Below the pieces are notes generated by a model that saw nothing but the letters and a program-made list of their open reading frames with translations, ran no database searches and was not told the origin of the DNA. The position numbers were made by a program, and so were the translations under genes. Shown here one piece after another: positions 32,254-44,700 of a stretch of 64,000 nucleotides of DNA (position 1 is its first letter; every line of letters starts with the position of its first letter). Where the stretch lies: the NCBI GenBank assembly GCA_946811185.2, contig OX328096.1, positions 19,657,881-19,721,880 on the forward strand, written 5' to 3'. Source of the DNA: Hippopus hippopus. Taxonomy: Eukaryota; Mollusca; Bivalvia; Cardiida; Cardiidae.

Positions 32254-32649
32254 TGTAACACGGCCGTCCGGTAAGAATAACAGGGGCTCAGTTCAGTTCT
32301 TTCAAAGTTTAATAAAATTTTCAACACCAGGTTCGATATAAGATTAACAGTACAGACGTATGTCCGGAGTGCAAACAAAGCCAAAAGTCAAAAGTATCCA
32401 ATGTGAGGATCAGTTGTACACTACTGTTACTTATAAATTCGGTGGTTTATATAGTCATACTGAGAGGAAGTTTACGAGGAAACTAACCTTCAGTATGACA
32501 AGTTGCTGGCGCTTATGGCTATTAAAATGATCTAACAGCGACCAAACGATGACAGCTATAGGAAGTATTGAACTTAAATTCAAAGTAGGTTTTTGCGTTT
32601 TAAATAAACAATATTGAGGCCAAGTATTGGGGAGCTCAATATTGTTACA
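32254..32649 (-). repeat. 5' LTR of the retroelement
   Basis: 396 bp, identical by eye to the copy at 23873-24268. On the minus strand it has a TATATAAA box at 32446-32453. It begins TGTAACAATATTG and ends GTGTTACA. Confidence 0.96.
32446..32453 (-). promoter_or_regulatory. Candidate TATA box in the 5' LTR
   Basis: TATATAAA on the minus strand, about 196 bp into the LTR. It is upstream of gag and would drive the genomic transcript. Assigned from sequence match only. Confidence 0.5.
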
Positions 32650-32709
32650 TGGGTAATGATTCTGTAATGGGGTTACACCCTGTCTTACTGTCTGATTTGG
32701 CTTTTTCAG

Positions 32710-32777
32710 GTGTACAGGACATTATAGACATTACAAAGAATGATGAATATGACAAACTGCAAGATGAATGGCAAAAT
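32710..32777 (+). CDS. PROM1-like: Prominin exon A (end of extracellular segment 1)
   Basis: The exon follows the acceptor GGCTTTTTCAG and is followed by the donor GTAAGT. The only open frame uses two leading bases to finish a codon and then reads VQDIIDITKNDEYDKLQDEWQ and one Asn, ending in phase 0. It joins directly to the TM1 exon. A retroelement LTR ends 60 bp upstream. Confidence 0.85.
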
Positions 32778-35700
32778 GTAAGTAAAAATGAAAAAAATAA
32801 TTGTGTGTAGTTTTATAGGAGGTATTGGTTGACAAGTTATTACCCTGACATCTGCATATCCCTTGAGACCCATTTTAAATGCATACATTGTTTGATATCA
32901 GATAGAAAGTAAATTAATAGTTTGCATACAGCAGGTACGTCACAAAGCTATTGCTTTGCCATTCTCACTTGCTGAGACCTGTTATTGTTATACTTGGGAA
33001 ATAAATTTTATGTTGCTTTGCCACTATTTATGCCCCCCCCCTTTTTTTTTAAGGAAGCTTTACACTCCCCCTCCCCATGGGCGCTATATAAAGACAATCT
33101 GGTACATGTATTTCATTGTAAGCTGCCAGTAATCTTGGATCTAGAATGTTCTTCAAAGTTCCATAAAGAAGATATTTTATTGAAATGTTCTATCCTTACC
33201 AAATGACTCTGATTTTACACACCTGCAGAAGAAGGCCTTGGCAAATATTGTGAGAAAAAAAGAAAACACACTCGTAGATCTAGTAAGCATTTTATCCTTA
33301 ACTCACTTTGTTTTCTATCCTTTGATAGGCAATCCCATTATGAAGGTAGATTTAGTTTGTTAGCTGCAGTTTCTTCTCTAGAGTATAAATGAGCCATGCT
33401 CTGAGAAATGGAGTTTTTATGCACCTGCAAAATTTATTGGTCCAGATCAGTCTGCCAAGTCCAGGCGGGCTGACTTGGATCGAAACTTTTTGCTGTTGGT
33501 TAATTTAATCTTCTGCATGCCAAAGGACCAGTCTACCTCACAATCCAGTCGGTAGTTAGACAAAAAGGATTTTGCGGATCCATAAGTGGTCTGCAACACG
33601 CGAAAAGGGGCATTCGGACATTTGCGTAAAGTGTCGTCTCGAATCAGCCTGCGCAGGCTAATCCGAAACTACACTTTCCATTTTTATGTAATTTTCTGTT
33701 TTGCACAAGTCTACTGTAGCACAAAATGTAATATAGTCGTAAAGTGCAGTCTCAGATTAGCCTGCGAGGACTGCGCAGGCTGATCCGAGACGACACTTTA
33801 CGCAAATGTTCGAATGCATGTTTGCTTGGTATAATGCATCACAGAGATACTTTAAACCCCCTTTTCACAGAACGTGAATCAAATTTTTGTTGTCTGAATT
33901 ACATTTTGTAATGAGTTAACTCTTTACCAAAAAGTCTGGACTTTAAACAACTTTGAGGAAGAAGGCTTTTGAAAACATTTTGGTAAATAGGAGGAAAATG
34001 CTGGTCACCAACATTTTTCTACTTCTTGTCCCACAATGTTTTCCATCCTTTCAAAGACAAAACACACTATATTGGTACATTTAACTGTCGTCTGCAAACA
34101 CATTCAATTTGGACAAGTCAAGAATTTCGTTGTCTGGTAAAGAGTCAATGAGACAACTTCTTCATTTTTTGACAGCTTGCAAAGACTTTCGGTGGATTTG
34201 CAGCATGCATCATATTTGGCATGTTGTTTATTGTGTTCATGCCAATTGTCGGATGTATATACTGCTGCTGCAGTTGTTGTTGCCACAAGTGCAGCTGTAC
34301 TCGCGAAGAGAACGACCCAAAACATGCAAAATGCAAGAGAGTCACATACACTTCCCTGCTTCTGATCTTTACCACACTAATGCTGTAAGTATTATTATTT
34401 GAACCTTTGATAGCATTGAATCTTGTTGAAATTATCTTCTTGTGCCCTTTCATTGATTTTAGCAGTGCTTAATATACTATCTTGTAATGTTCTGTTCATT
34501 TTGTGTGCTCTTTTATTTTCATGCCTTTTTGTAACAGTCTTTTGTTGTTAATTAAGGAATGAAGAGAATTTTTTTTTGTTTTCATGGAGGTATAAAAAAA
34601 AAAACCTAATCACACTGTATGAAACCGCACAGAGGTTTCATACAAAAGTTTGATTAGGTTTTAGCTCCACTGGCCGAAGGCCAGCGGGCTTATGTCATGG
34701 CCCGGTGTCCTTGCGTCCGTCCGTCCGTATGTGCGTGCGTTAACTTTTATTTCAAACATCTTCTCTGAAACTACCCATTCAAATTTGATGAAACTTCACA
34801 GAAATGATACTGCCATGGTCCTCTTCAGAATTTTTTAAAAGAATTTGATTCCTTCAAAAACTCTGGTTGCCATGGCAACAAAACTGAAAAATATTGAAAA
34901 TCTTCTTGTCTGAAACCATAAGGACTAGGGCTACCAAATTTGGCATGTAGCTTTATCTAGTGGACCTCTACCAAATTCCTTCAAATAATAGCCCTGGGGT
35001 CAAAATTGGCTCCGCCCCAGGGGTCACAAGTTTTATATGGACTTATATCGGGAAAACTTTAAAATCCTTCTGGTACCTAGCCATAGGGCCTAGGGCTACC
35101 AAATTTGGCATGTATCTTTATCAATGGGGTGTCTACCAATGATGCCCAAATTATAGCCCTGGGGTCAAATTTGGCCCGGCCCCGGGGGTCACAAGTTTTA
35201 TATGGGCTTATATAGGGAAAACTTTAAAAATCTTCTAGTACCTAGCCATAAGGCCTAAGGTTACCAAATTTGGCATGTAGCTTTATCTAGTGGTCTACCA
35301 AGGGTGCCCAAATTATAGCCCTGAGGTCAAATTTGGCCCGGCCCCGGGGGTCACAAGTTTTACATGGGCTTATATTGGGAAAACTTTAAAAATCTACTTG
35401 TACCTAGTCATAAGGCCTAGGACTACCAAATTTTGCATGTAGCTTTATCTAGTGAGCCTCTACAAAGAGGGCCCAAATGATAGTCTTGGGGTCAAGTTTG
35501 TCCCCACACCAGGGGTCACAAGTTTTACATGGGCTTTTGTGGTGAAAACTTGATAAATCCTCTTGTTACTAACCATAATAGGACCTAGGGCTACTAAATT
35601 TAGCCCTGTCCCATGGGTCTCATGTTTTACAGGGCCTTTTATTGAGGAAACTTTGAAAATCTTCTTGTTTATAACCACACATTCTAGACCTGTATTATTT

Positions 35701-38700
35701 GGTATGGGGCTTTATCTTGTGGACCTCCACCAGGATTCAAGTAATTATAGCTTTGTGGTCAAAAATGGCTTTGCCCAGGGGTCATAACTTTCTCGTAGGA
35801 TTTTATAGAAAAAAATTTGTATGTCTTCAAGTTTGAAAGAAATTGGCCAAGTATTGTAATGTTTGGCTTGTAGTGTTATTACTTATTAGCCAGTGGAGCG
35901 GTACAGGGCCATCATGGCCCTCTTGTTTTTTTGATACCTCCATGAAAAAAAAAAAATTCTCTTCATTCCTTATAATTCAATATCACAGACAACAAATATG
36001 CACTTAAATAATACTAAATGCTCTTTTTTTGTAAATCCAACATTGCGTATTTATTCACTGTCCTTTTCATTGATATTTCATAGCGCGGTAAAACTGCTCC
36101 TTCATGACGTAAAAGTGACGTAATTCATGACGTCATTATAGTATTGAAAATTTGCAGATTGAGTGGATTTATTATTAGAAGTTCAATACGGTAGAATTAA
36201 GTTGAAAATAAGATTGTTTAAACCCAGCAGAGTAACAATGAGTTTTCAGCTCTCTCTTTATATTTACTGCTGGATTTTTTTTTTTTTTCAGTATTCAGAA
36301 AAAATAAATTCAGCTAGCAATTTTAACTTCGGACTCGATATAAAATCAGACCGAAAAACACTATGAAATCTCGTATACATGTTTGTTATACCCCGCCGAA
36401 GGCGGGGGGATATAGTTTAAGCGTTGTCCGTCCGTCCGTCCGTCCGTCCATGTGTCCGTCCGGGAGAATATCTCCAATACCGTTGGACAGAATTTCGTGA
36501 AACTTTATGTGTGTACAATAACCCATTCCGCCGAGACACTTTTTTTGTTTTTTTGATTCAATGCAAAATGGCCAACAGGGAGCGATTTTAAGTTACGTGG
36601 TTGAGTGAATTTTTGTCGTTTTCAGTCTTCATTTTTACAGCATTTTCTGTTTGTCCGGAGCATAACTTTGTCATCTCCAGTCAGATTGACTTGAAACTTG
36701 GCATTTGTGTTTGTTGCAATAATAGGGAGTGCAGTGTGAAAGAACCATAACTCTACCTCGTGCTATCTTTGAGTTATTTCCCTTTGATCGTCATTTTTAC
36801 AAAATTTTCTGCTTGCCCAGAGCATAACTTTGTCATCTCCAGTCCGATTGACTTGAAACTTGGCATTTGTGTTTGTTGCAATAATACGGAGTGAGTGCTA
36901 AAGAACCATAACTCTACCTCATGCTGTCTTCGAGTTATTTCCCTTTGATCGTCATTTTTACAGCATTTTCTGCTTGTCCAGAGCATAACTTTGTCATCTC
37001 CAGTCCGATTGACTTGAAACTTGGCATTTGTGTTTGTTGCAATAATACGGAGTGCAGTGCAAAAGAACCATAACTCTACCTCATGCTGTCTTTGAGTTAT
37101 TTCCCTTTGATCGTCATTTTTACAACATTTTCTGCTTGTCCGGAGCATAACTTTGTCATCTATAGTCCGATTGACTTAAAACTTGTCATTTGTGTTTGTT
37201 GCAATAATACAGAGTGCAGTGCGAAAGAACCATAACTCTACCTCGTGATGTCTTCGAGTTATTTCCCTTTGATCGTCATTTTTACAGCATTTTTTGCTTG
37301 TCCAGAATATGACTTTGTCATCTCTAGTCTGAACTTGAACATCTTCAAATTTGGTATGCATGATTGTTGAAAAATTACAGAATGCAGTGCACAAGAACCA
37401 TAACTCTTCCTAGCATGAATTTGAGTTATTCCCCCTTCGATCTTCATTTTTATAGCATTTCATGCTTGTCCGGAGCATAACTTTGTCATCTTTAGTAGGA
37501 ATGACTTGAAATATGGTATGCTTATTTGTTGCAATATTTGGAAGTGCAGTGCGCAAGAACTGTAACTCTACCTCGTGCTGTCTTTGAGTTATTTCCCTCT
37601 GATCATCATTTTTACAGCATTTAGTGCTTGTCCGGAATATAACTTTGTCATCTCAAGTCAAAACGAATTCAAACTTGGTATTTATGTTTGTTGCAATATT
37701 ACGGAGTATAGTGCACAAGAAGAATAACTCTACCTGGCGCGGATTTTGAGTAATTCCACTTTGATCTTCCTTTTTACAGTCCAGTTCTTTGTCCAGAGCT
37801 TAACTTTGTCATCTCCAGTCCGATTGACTTGAAACTTTGCATTTGTGTTTGTTGCAATAATACAGAGTGCAGTGCGAAAGAACCATAACTCTACCTCGTG
37901 CTATCTTTGAGTTATTTCCCTTGGATCGTCATTTTTACATTTTCTGCTTGTCCAGAATACAACTTTGTCATGCATGTCTTCCTTAGGATAGTCTGTTGAT
38001 ACAGTTTTCTTTTATATATAATGACGTGTCATGGAAAAAGGGGGCTTGATGTATATTTTCATCATTTGTTTTCATTTAATGAAATGCCATGTTATGGTAA
38101 AAGGGACTTAATGTATAATCTCATTATGGACTGCTTATATATTTTTTATTTAATGAAATGCTGTGCCATGGAAAAAGGGGGCTTAATGTGTAATTTTATC
38201 ATGGACCATTAACAAAAAGACCACATGTTCATGCAACACACAATACCTCTAATATGTTTGTATCAAAAAAGGTCTTTTTCGGCGGGGGATATCATTTCAA
38301 CGAAATTGCTTGTTTACATTAGTTTGACTGCAAAAGTAATTCCGGCACTGCTGATTTTTTTTTTCATGGAGCTATGAAAAAAATTTTTCAGCCAATCAGA
38401 ACTCGCCAATGTTTATGAAAAAAAACTAATATTGAATTATTGTTTAATGTATCATGGTCCATATTCACCAACCATTCTCAAGAATATTCTTAGTCTTACT
38501 CTCCAAGTTTTTCTAAATTTGAAAAAAATCGGTCTAATTCTCAAGAAATTTGAAAGTAACACAACTCCTGATTGGCTAAACTGAATGGATTAGCCAAACA
38601 GGAGTTGTGTTACTTTCAAATTTAGAAAATTCTGGAGAAACAGGCTAAGAATGTTCTCAAGAATAGTTGGTAAATACAGACCAAGCTGTTCTTTATACTT

Positions 38701-41700
38701 TTGTGTAACTTTCTGTTCTCTTTGACCAATTTTGTATAATGATCTTCTAACTTTCATTTCTCTTCAATCAGTTCCTTGTGCCTTCTTTTAACTTTCTGTT
38801 CTATTCATGTGTACTTGAAATCTTCTTGTTACTACCTATTCATCTAGTCTTTTCTCTGTCCCTTTGAGTAAAATTCTGTTGTTTTTAGCCTGTTTTTTAT
38901 TTATACCATCTTGTAACTGTCTGTTTTATCTGTTCTTTAACTTGTTACTTTCTGTTATTTTTAATTTTTCTTTAAATCTTCTTTTGATTGTCCGTTTTCT
39001 CTTTTCTAGAAATTCTTGCTATAACTGCTCTTAACCATTACCGCACAACCTTTAGTTTTAGCAACCGTGAGAAAGAAGGCCCTTGAAAGCATAGTGAAAA
39101 AAAGAGCAGAAGGTGGTTACCAGCATATTCTCCATTTCCTACAAAGTTTTTAACCCTTTCAAAGATAGTTTCTATCATACAAGTCATTGTTTGGTAAAGT
39201 GTTAACTGCTCTTTATGTAGCAATCTAAGGTTTGATATGGTTGATCAGAAATTTGCATATAAAGTATTAATTGAAAATTGCTTTACATTGATGACTGTTA
39301 GAACTCACAACATTATTTGTGGTATAAAAATGTAGTTGATCAGACAGCAGAAAATGTGCAATCTGATCTTGACAGTTTGGCAACATATTGTAAGATATTT
39401 TGGCAAATGGAACTTTCAGCTTGCAATACTTGTGTCTTTATTTTGTGACTGAAAAAGATTGATCAAAAGGTAACCAGTCAACAAAATTTTAGATGGGTCC
39501 AAATTGACAGCTTAAGCAAAAGACAAATTGATTGTGGCTACAATGATAGGATTTGTCTTTGAAAGAGTCAAAGATGTTTTGAAAAAAAAAGAAAATGCTG
39601 GTTCTCCTTTTCCCACAATGTTTTCTCAGGATCGTGAAAACATATGATTGTACACTGGTAATGTGCGTCAATGAACCCTTTACCATACAATCCCTAGCTT
39701 TAGTGGGGGTCCTGCATGGCTCAGTGGTAAGGTGTGGGACACGTAACCTGGAGGCCCGGGGTTCAAGCCACACCCAAGGCACTGGGTTTTTTCTGGAGGA
39801 GTATCCTTGGGAAAGAAACTTTAGAGCCCCAGCATAGCTATGGTGAACAGCGAACATATATGAATATGATAGCTGTGATGTAGATGAAATAATGCTGAAA
39901 GCGGCATAAAACACCATTCAGTTAGTCAGTTTTAGTGATCAAAAAAGAAGAAGCCTTTGGAAAACATTGTGGAAAAAGGAGAAAATGCTGGTAACCAGCA
40001 TTTTCTCCTTTTCCCACAATGTTTTCTACCCTTTTAAAAAAAAATCCTATTGTTCTAGCAAAATCTAAATTATTGTCTGGGAATGCTGGAAAAGTCTAGA
40101 ATTTTGTAGTCTGGGAAGGGGCAAATGTTCAGCTATATTTTTTTAAACACGATTTCATTTTCAGAGCGGGTGTCATCATTACATTCCTTGGGGCTGAGTT
40201 GCTGCACCGATCCCTAAAGAATGAGGACCACCAAGGTTTGATGGGTGGGCTTGAAGAGAGTTTAGGACACATGCAAACTTTCGTGAACAATACCATCAAG
40301 GTAAGAGGAAAACTTCAAATTCATGCTTGTTAAACCATTACTGGACAAGCCTTTGCTATCTACGACCCTGGAGAAGGCAGCTTTTAAAAACATAATCGGA
40401 CTAGAAGGAAATGCTTGTATCCAGCATTTTCTCCTTTCCCAACAATCCTGTCTACTCTTTTACAGATGGACTCCATCATTTAGCCACATATTATTTGACA
40501 ATATCATCTGCGAATCAGGATTGTGTGGTAAATGAATTTTATGGATCCATAATCATGTGATAACTTGCTTGACATAATGCATTACAGAGATGCTTTTACC
40601 CTTTACCAAACAACCCAGAGTTTTAATGACCCTGAAAAGGGGTGCTTTTTTGACAACATTTTGGGAAAAAAAAAGAAAATGCTGGTAACCAGCATTTTCT
40701 CCTTTTCCCACAATGTTTTCCAACCTTTCATAGATAAATCCCATTTTTCCTAAACATTTAATATTTCATGTGTAAATGCTTTCAATTTTGGCTAGTTTGA
40801 AATGTTGTCGTTTGGTAAAGAGTTAAATCCTCTTTTACCAGAGGGTGACTCATTATAGTTATGTTGGATTCTTGCAGGATATAAAAAGAGAAGCACAAGA
40901 AAGAATCATCATTGATGGATTGGGTGGAATCCTTAAAAGTATAACAGGTATAATTACTTTGAAGCAATGGCCATCTTTCCCTTCACGAAATTCATGGTAC
41001 AATTTTTTTTCTACAGCTGCTTTTGAAGAAAATTTCGTGGAATTGTTATTGCCCTGTTGTCATCCACATTTTTGTTGTATTGGGAAAACTTTTACATCTT
41101 CTCATATCTCTGTTATAACTGAATATATTGACCTCAAATAAGCTTAATATACTGACCTCAAATTTTGGCTAGTTGTTTAATTTCAAAAGGGAACTTATAA
41201 AAAGGAGCTTTTTGAAAACATTGTTGGAAAAAGATAAGTTAGTTGGTTGATTGGTTGGTCTGTTGGTCATTTTCATCATTGATTCAGTCATATTGCAGTA
41301 TTGCAGGGAGGGCTTGATCATCTGTTTTGTGTCCTGGGCTTCACCAATATGAAGCTATGGCTGTGAAATATCTTGCCATAGGACACTTTCGTAAAAAAAA
41401 AACAGTGCTCAGAGTGAGGACTGAACCTGGAGCTTTTGGAGTGGGAATTTAGCACTTTCACACCTTCACCACTCAGTGCCATGCAGAATTCCTCTAACTT
41501 GCAAATGTGTTTTTCCAGAAAAAGTGTCAGTTACATTGATTTAGTAGAGGTCTTACTACCAGAAAGAGCAATTTTATCTCTTAATGCATTAGATTAACTC
41601 TTTCCCACACAGTCCTGAGTTTTAACAGTCCTGATGGAAACAGCAGTTGAAAACATTGTGGAAAAAGAAGAAAATGCTGGTAACCAGCATTTTCTTCTTT

Positions 41701-44700
41701 TTCCACAATGTTTTCTACCCTTTTACATGCAAAAATGTTCATTTGAGTAATATTAAAGTGTTAACTCTTTACCAAACACTCTTGTGTTTAAATGAACCTT
41801 TGGAGGAAAGCGCTAGGAAACATTATAGGAAAAAAAGAAAATGCAGGTTACAATTTCTCCAGCTTCTAAAATGTTTTTCATATCAACGTAAAATGAAACC
41901 ATCATTTACTTCTTTTCCCACCGTGTTTTCTGCCCTCTCCAGGATATATCCAGTCATTTGAGCCACTTATTTTCTCATATTTAAGTGCTTTTCAGGAAAG
42001 CATGGATAGGTGCACTGGCCACCAAAATATAACTGAAATAATCATGCTTTATCTATAATAAGGATGAAAATGTCTTAAAGGCCATACAATCAAATAAATA
42101 AGTTCTTAAATCTCTGTCATTACTGAAGATATTTTTTGACACAGCTACCGTATATCTCGTAATAAAAGCGCAATCCCTAGAAAAACCTCTAAGCCTAATG
42201 TATATTAGTGAATTAAAATGACAATAGTTGAAGAATTTGATGACTATTTCCTCTAATTTGATTAATATTTCCTCTTAACAATCACTAAAACACAAAGAAA
42301 TACAAAATAGACAGACTTTTGCTTTGCAAATTGGGTACAAAATAAAGGCTTCCTATTTATGTTTTGCATAGCTCCCCAGAGCTTTTATTAGGAGAAATAT
42401 GGTATGTCTTATTTTTTGACTGTAAATTTGACTAAAAAGTCAACCACAGCCAAAGGCTCTGCACTAGCATGTGATGCTCTTGATTCTATTGTCTAACCAT
42501 GCATTCTAGAGATTATTGTTTGTGGTCAACTCTTTACCGGACAACCAAAAAATATATTTGTCCAAATTGAAAGCATGCAAACAAGAAATTGATGTGTCTT
42601 AAATGATGGTCCTCGAAAGGGTAGAAAACATTTTGGGGAAAAGAAGAAAATGCTGGTTACCAGCATTTTCTCCTTTTCCCTTAATGTTTTCAAAAGCCTT
42701 CTTCCTCAGTGTCGTTTAAACTGCAGATTGTGTGGCTAACAGTTGATCCCAAATCTATTATTATCCACTTGTTTCCTTGTGAAGATAAGTGCAATGTCAA
42801 ATGACATCAAAATGAAGTGTTGTGTACTTTCAACTCTTCAACAGACAACAAAGATGTAGACTTGCCTCTGTTGAAAAGATTTAGCAGAAATCAAATTAAA
42901 TTTGGCCCAGTTATGTTTGTGTGAGTTAGATGATTATTTTTTTGTTGAAACGGGTTGAAAACATTGTGCAGAGAGAGGAAAATCTGGTACCAGCATTTCC
43001 TCCTTTTCTCACAATGTTTTGGTGAAAACTAGGGATTCTTTGGTATAAAGATAGGGACATGTTTATGGTAATAGATACTTCCGGGACACTTGAAAGTCAA
43101 CTCGTGTTGGTACATTTTAGTAATACAACAGACAACTAAATCTGTCCCCGTTTTTCTTGTGAAACTGCAGTCACGAATTTTTTAACCCTTAACCACACAA
43201 TGACGACTTTTAACGACCCTGAGGAAGAAGCCTTTTGAAAACATTGTGGGAAAAGGAGAAAATGCTGGTAACCAGCATTTTCTCCTTTTCCCACAAAGTT
43301 TTCTACCATATCAAAGAAAAATTGCGTCATTTGAGCCACTATAAATCGTTGCCTGCAAATGCTTTTAACTCTTTACCACACAATCCCGAGTTTTAACGAC
43401 CTTGAAGAAAAAGCCTTTTGAAAACATTGTGGGAAAAGGAGAAAATGCTGGTAACCAGCATTTTCTCCTTTTCCCACAATGTTTTCTACCCTTCCCAAAA
43501 CAAATTTCATTTTTTGAACCACGTTTATTTTGTCGTCTGCAAATGCTTTGAATTTGGACCAGTCTTAAATTTTGTCGTTTGGTAAAGAGTTAATTTGGAT
43601 AGGTCTAAAATTTTGCAGTGTGTTTAAAGGGTTAACCCTTCATCAGAGAATCCTGTGTTTTAACTCTTTACCACACTCCTGAGTGTTAACAACCTAGGGG
43701 ATAAAGGTTTTGGAAAAACATTTTAAGAAAAGGATTAAATGCTGGTTACCAGGATTTTCTCCTTTTCCCACGTTCTTGTCTACTCTATGAAAGACAAAGT
43801 TCATGCTTTGAGTAACATTTAATTTGTCTTCTGCTTTTGCTTTCGATTTGGACATGCCTGAATTTACGTCATCTGATTAAAGGTGTTAAACAGCCATTTT
43901 CTCCTTTTACTACAATGTTTTTCATTCTTTTCAAAGGCGCTCAGATTATGTGGACATACGTACGTTATTGTCTGCAAAGGCTTTCAGTATGGGTGAAGAC
44001 TTTGCCATTTAGTAAAGAGATAGAGAATTTCATCAAAAACGTTTTCATTGCAGGGATGTTGAAAGCTGTACTGGTATGGTAATGGGTGACAAAAAAAGTA
44101 GAATAAGACCACATTTTGGACTACAGTTGAATAAATAGATACTGTGTATTTGTTTGTTGTATTTCAGAAACTGCAATAACGACTGTAAATCAAGTACAGA
44201 ATGTCATCAATGCAACGAGTTTATTAAACCAGGCAGAAAGCATTGGCCAAGGTAAAATATTACATGTAGTTTTTAGTTTTTATGATGATAAATTCCTGTG
44301 GCTATGTGGTGACATGCAGGACTAATTACCCAGGAGTTGTTAGTTTGAACCTGGCGCTCAGTAAAAAGTCCTTCTTGGGATTTATGAAAGGTATTGCCAC
44401 AGAAATAATTTCTTTCAGAATATGAGCCATGCTCTGTGAAAAGGGGGCTTAATCCATCTTCATGATGCATTATACCAAGCAAGTCATAACATAATTAGGG
44501 ATTCATAAAATCTTGTTTGTCTAACAACCGACTGAATCAGGTAGACTGGTCCTTTGACATGCAGAAAACTGAGCAATAGCAAACAGTTTCGACCCAAGTC
44601 AGCCTGTGCTGGACTGCACAAGCTGACTTGGGTTGATACTTTTTGAAGATGCATTAAGCCCTCTTTTCACAGAGCATGGCTCATATAGTTTTGACCTTGT

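Larger units (their letters stand above)
23873..32649 (-). mobile_element. Complete env-bearing Ty3/Gypsy LTR retroelement (errantivirus-like)
   Basis: This 8,777 bp element reads on the minus strand: 5' LTR, primer-binding site, gag, pol (protease, reverse transcriptase, RNase H, integrase), env, polypurine tract, 3' LTR. Both LTRs are 396 bp, begin TGTAACA and end TGTTACA (minus strand), and I found no difference between them. The 4 bp direct repeat TGGG flanks it (23869-23872 and 32650-32653). All three reading frames are intact, so the copy looks recent and possibly active. It lies antisense in the intron before prominin exon A. The order PR-RT-RH-IN places it in Ty3/Gypsy. The env type recalls insect errantiviruses, but convergent env capture is possible. 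Confidence 0.97.

Noticed and set aside
32109..32384. N-terminal extension of gag through the primer-binding site into the LTR
   Set aside because: The extra frame covers non-coding functional sites. The ATG at 32108 opens the recognisable Gag, so the extension is taken as chance.
36774..37447. Open frames with repeated CCKNDDQREIT blocks
   Set aside because: They are read-through of the 163 bp tandem units in a pearl-like element; the repeat period keeps frames open by chance.
39489..39917. 142-residue minus-strand open frame
   Set aside because: It runs across a SINE and two MITE pieces, so it is a repeat artefact.
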